Below, piece by piece: positions 6,475 to 9,891 of a DNA stretch of 9,891 nucleotides. Every line of letters starts with the position of its first letter. Within the stretch, counting starts at the first letter, position 1. The stretch lies in assembly GCA_003062345.1 (NCBI GenBank), contig PQCO01000258.1, forward strand, positions 1-9,891. The letters are read 5' to 3'. This DNA comes from Sedimenticola_A endophacoides (lineage in GTDB: Bacteria; Pseudomonadota; Gammaproteobacteria; Chromatiales; Chromatiaceae). A model generated the notes under the pieces. It saw only the letters and a list, made by a program, of their open reading frames with translations, was not told the DNA's origin and searched no databases. The position numbers and the translations under genes are program-made.

Positions 6475-6975
6475 ATGCCGAAGTATATGCAGTTTGGAAG
6501 CAATCTGGAGCTGGGTGTCGATGCCATGGACCAGGAGCACCGCGAAATGGTCGACCTGCTCAACCAGCTCGCCTGCGCCTGCGGCGTGGAGCCCTGCTGG
6601 CCGGTCCCGGTCGAGCCCAGACCCGCCCCCGAGGTGCGCCATCAGCGGGCCCGCGCGCTCCTGAACCGGCTGGAGCAGGCCGCCCGCGAGCACTTCCTGA
6701 GCGAAGAGGCGATGATGAGCGCCTGCGCCTACCCGGAGCTGGAACCGCACCGCACCGAGCACCATATCCTCCTCGCCGAACTGCGCAATCTGCTCCAGTC
6801 GATCGACAGCGGGCAGGAGCGGATCGGCGAGGCAGTGCTGCGCGAGCTGAAGCTGTGGCTGCTCGGTCACCTCGTCACCTCCGACAAGGCGTTTGCCGAA
6901 CACTACCGCCAGACCCGCGACGCCACCCTGGAGCGATGGAGCAGCACACGGCTGGAGCGCTCACTCTCCAGCTGA
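6475..6975 (+). CDS. Bacteriohemerythrin with an enlarged helix A-B loop
   Basis: This is a 166-residue single-domain hemerythrin, a four-helix bundle with a non-heme di-iron site that binds O2, probably for oxygen storage, delivery or sensing in the cytoplasm. All seven ligands are visible: H22 (DQEH), H73 and E77 (HFLSE), H92 and H96 (HRTEH), and H132 and D137 (HLVTSD). From H73 onward every ligand is shifted by 15 residues relative to the classic 131-residue protein numbering (58, 62, 77, 81, 117, 122, as I recall it). This places one insertion of about 15 residues between H22 and H73. The insertion region (33-56) is rich in proline and has three cysteines (34, 36, 41). The ATG at 6475 has GGAG eight bases upstream. 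The gene is divergent from the TAXI operon and convergent with the regulator, with only 19 bases before the regulator's stop. Confidence 0.92.
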   Translation: MPKYMQFGSNLELGVDAMDQEHREMVDLLNQLACACGVEPCWPVPVEPRPAPEVRHQRARALLNRLEQAAREHFLSEEAMMSACAYPELEPHRTEHHILLAELRNLLQSIDSGQERIGEAVLRELKLWLLGHLVTSDKAFAEHYRQTRDATLERWSSTRLERSLSS

Positions 6976-6994
6976 GCCGAGCAGCGCAACAGCG

Positions 6995-8344
<1,350 letters not shown>

Positions 8345-8367
8345 ACCATGCACCCTCGTTACAACGC

Positions 8368-9498
8368 TCAGCCGCCCTCCGGGGGCGCCGCGCAGACGGG
8401 CAGTGTGAGGAGAAACACCGCCCCGCCATCCACATCATTTTCCGCGCTCAGGGTGCCGTTCATCCCCTCCACGATCCGCCGCGAAATCGACAGCCCAAGC
8501 CCAAGACCGCGCCCCTCCTCCTTGGTGGTGAAGAAGGGGTCGAACACCGCCTCCAGGTACTGCGGGGCGATCCCCGCTCCCGTATCGTGGATCATCACCC
8601 GCGCCGTTTCGCCTTCCGCCTCGGCGGTGACCGTGATCCGACGCAACGCCTGCCCCTCGACCGCGTGCAGGGCATTGCCCACCAGATTCACCATCACCTG
8701 CTCCAGCTTCACCATATCAGCGCACACGTAACACTCGACACCGGGCAGGTCGACGATCACCTCGGCCCCGGCCTCCCGAATTTGCGGGGCAAGGATCTTC
8801 TCCATGGTCTCCATCACCGGGGTCAACGCCACCGCCACCAGCTTACCACTGGTCTTGCGCGAAAAGACCTTGAGCTGGGCGCTGATCTGGGCCATGCGCT
8901 GGGTCAGACCGGCAATCTGTTCCAGGTTCCAGTCCGCATCCTCCAGCCGTTGCTTGCCGATCAGCGCCCGCGCATTGTCGGCATAGGATCGGATCGCCGC
9001 CAGTGGCTGGTTCAGCTCATGGCTGATTCCCGTCGACATCTGCCCGAGCGCCGCCATCTTGGCTGCCTGAATCAGCTCGTCCTGGGTTTGGCGCAGGGCC
9101 AGCTCGGTCCCGCGGTGTTCGTCGATCTCGCGGACCAGACGGCGATTGGTCGCCACCAGATCCCGGGTGCGCTCCTCAACCCGCTCCTCAAGCCGGTCCC
9201 GCGCCTGGCGCAACTCCGCCTCCTGGCGCTTGAGAAAACGGATATCGTGCAGGGTCACCAAACGCTTGCGCCCACCGGCCAGACGCAAGGTGCCGATGGA
9301 GACTTCCACCGGGATCACGCTACCGTCCCCACGCCTCCCCTCGACCTCCTCCAGCGTCACCACCGGACCCTCCCTGCCCAGGGTCGCCTCCACCCGGGTC
9401 CGTGCCTTGTGCTCGAAGCAATCGACAAAGCGCATCCCCTTCATCTCCTGCTCCGCGTAACCGAGCAGCTCCAGGGCCTTGCCGTTGACGAACTCCAC
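8368..9498 (-). CDS. Sensor histidine kinase, 5'-truncated by an insertion sequence
   Basis: This is the kinase partner of the adjacent regulator. The first usable start left is a GTG at 9498, giving 376 residues. Visible parts are the rest of a PAS domain (1-90), a coiled-coil linker (91-145), a HisKA domain with phospho-accepting H160 in GISHELNQPLAAIRSY, and an HATPase_c domain. The latter has an N box (NLVGNALHAV, 271-280), G1 (DTGAGIAP, 305-312) and G2 (GRGLGLGLS, 329-337). The catalytic core is intact and DctB-like. The N-terminal part, expected to hold membrane spans and a ligand-sensing domain in this family, is absent. PAS-like coding continues in frame upstream to about 9579 and then meets a stop at 9589-9591 that belongs to the IS end. 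No clear ribosome-binding site precedes the GTG. The gene is either a pseudogene or makes a soluble, deregulated kinase. Confidence 0.85.
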   Translation of the reverse strand: MEFVNGKALELLGYAEQEMKGMRFVDCFEHKARTRVEATLGREGPVVTLEEVEGRRGDGSVIPVEVSIGTLRLAGGRKRLVTLHDIRFLKRQEAELRQARDRLEERVEERTRDLVATNRRLVREIDEHRGTELALRQTQDELIQAAKMAALGQMSTGISHELNQPLAAIRSYADNARALIGKQRLEDADWNLEQIAGLTQRMAQISAQLKVFSRKTSGKLVAVALTPVMETMEKILAPQIREAGAEVIVDLPGVECYVCADMVKLEQVMVNLVGNALHAVEGQALRRITVTAEAEGETARVMIHDTGAGIAPQYLEAVFDPFFTTKEEGRGLGLGLSISRRIVEGMNGTLSAENDVDGGAVFLLTLPVCAAPPEGG

Positions 9499-9580
9499 GC
9501 GGCCCCCTCCGTCAAGCGTGAGCAGCCCCGCCTGGGTATTTTCCAGAATGGCCCGGATGCGTGCCTCGTTTTGTCGCAGG
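9499..9580 (-). other. In-frame remnant of the kinase PAS domain up to the IS junction
   Basis: Reading upstream of the GTG at 9498 in the same frame gives LRQNEARIRAILENTQAGLL followed by TLDGGGR, which is a typical PAS N-terminal cap and first strand. There is no ATG, GTG or TTG in frame here. The coding match stops at about 9577-9580, and the next in-frame codons (GTT, ATA, TGA) are IS sequence. This fixes the insertion point inside the original gene. Confidence 0.75.
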
Positions 9581-9891
9581 GTAACTATTCAGCTCATTTT
9601 GCCATGATTAGCCACATCAGGCTTTATCCAATTCCATGAAGTCTGGATTCTTGCCTTGAAAAAGCAATGCCAATGCTTCTGTGGCTGAGACGCCCTGCTT
9701 ACGGCAAGTTGACAGGTAGCTGCGAACTCGACAGAAGATCTTCGCTCCCTCCATGGATCGGAAGCAACCAGATATTTTTTGCTGTACCTTGGTCATGCGC
9801 AGATCATTCTCACCTTGGTTGTTGGTGAAGGGGATGTTCTCCACATCCATGAAGCGCAGGACATCTTGCTCGAAGTCTCGCAACCTCTCCA
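9581..9891 (-). mobile_element. IS66-like insertion sequence, one end only
   Basis: From about 9581 the base composition becomes clearly less GC-rich than the flanking genes. The sequence encodes the 3' end of an IS66-type transposase and continues past the window edge. The outer boundary is placed at GTAACTATTCAG (9581-9592), directly where the kinase homology stops and 25 bases before the transposase stop codon. This is a suitable place for a terminal inverted repeat. The other end and any target duplication are outside the window, so the boundary may be off by a few bases. Confidence 0.75.
9617..9891 (-). CDS. IS66 family transposase, C-terminal part (continues off the right edge)
   Basis: About 90 C-terminal residues of a DDE transposase are visible, open to the window edge. 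The stretch IPFTNNQGENDLRMTKVQQK carries the NN-x2-E-x3-R pattern of the third catalytic acidic residue in IS66-type enzymes. ISGCFRSMEGAKIFCRVRSY and LSTCRKQGVSATEAL follow and match the conserved tail of a common IS66-like subgroup. The reading frame is intact here, so the element may be recent. No real start codon lies in the window; the reading frame continues upstream through GAG-AGG. Codon use and lower GC content differ from all neighbours, consistent with acquired DNA. Confidence 0.88.
   Translation of the reverse strand, partial: ERLRDFEQDVLRFMDVENIPFTNNQGENDLRMTKVQQKISGCFRSMEGAKIFCRVRSYLSTCRKQGVSATEALALLFQGKNPDFMELDKA

Overview
The window is GC-rich and densely packed. Its gene set (a MaeB-type malic enzyme, a TRAP-TAXI transporter, a DctB/DctD-like sigma-54 two-component pair and a bacteriohemerythrin) points to a proteobacterium. 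A sulfur-oxidising or purple-sulfur-type gammaproteobacterium is my best guess, from gene content only. The last ~300 bases are clearly less GC-rich and belong to an insertion sequence.

Layout, left to right. (1) 1-97, minus: the first 32 codons of an unrecognised membrane protein carrying two runs of eight G. (2) 195-222: a rho-independent terminator. (3) 250-2511, minus: maeB, a two-domain NADP-malic enzyme. (4) 2755-6185, minus: a TRAP-TAXI transport operon read SBP, then fused DctQM permease, then universal stress protein. Paired hairpins lie between the SBP and the permease. (5) 6186-6474: a divergent control region. For the operon it holds a near-consensus sigma-54 promoter, a perfect match to the IHF consensus and two upstream 17-bp activator-like sites 32 bp apart. 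It also holds a weak sigma-70-like promoter for the gene on the other side. (6) 6475-6975, plus: a bacteriohemerythrin with all seven iron ligands. (7) 6995-8344, minus: an NtrC/DctD-type sigma-54 activator with a GAFTGA motif. (8) 8368 to about 9580, minus: its partner histidine kinase, cut inside its PAS domain by (9) the end of an IS66-like element (9581-9891) whose transposase runs out of the window.

How the parts fit: the kinase/regulator pair would normally sense a solute and activate the sigma-54 promoter of the TAXI operon. The transporter imports an organic anion, and MaeB next door can turn malate into pyruvate plus NADPH. This makes a C4-dicarboxylate or a related acid a reasonable but unproven substrate. 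The IS insertion has removed the kinase's input region, so in this strain the circuit is probably altered or broken. Most of the window consists of known families. The most notable points are the nearly complete sigma-54 promoter architecture, the IS-truncated kinase that should control it, the modified hemerythrin, and the G-tract membrane gene at the left edge.
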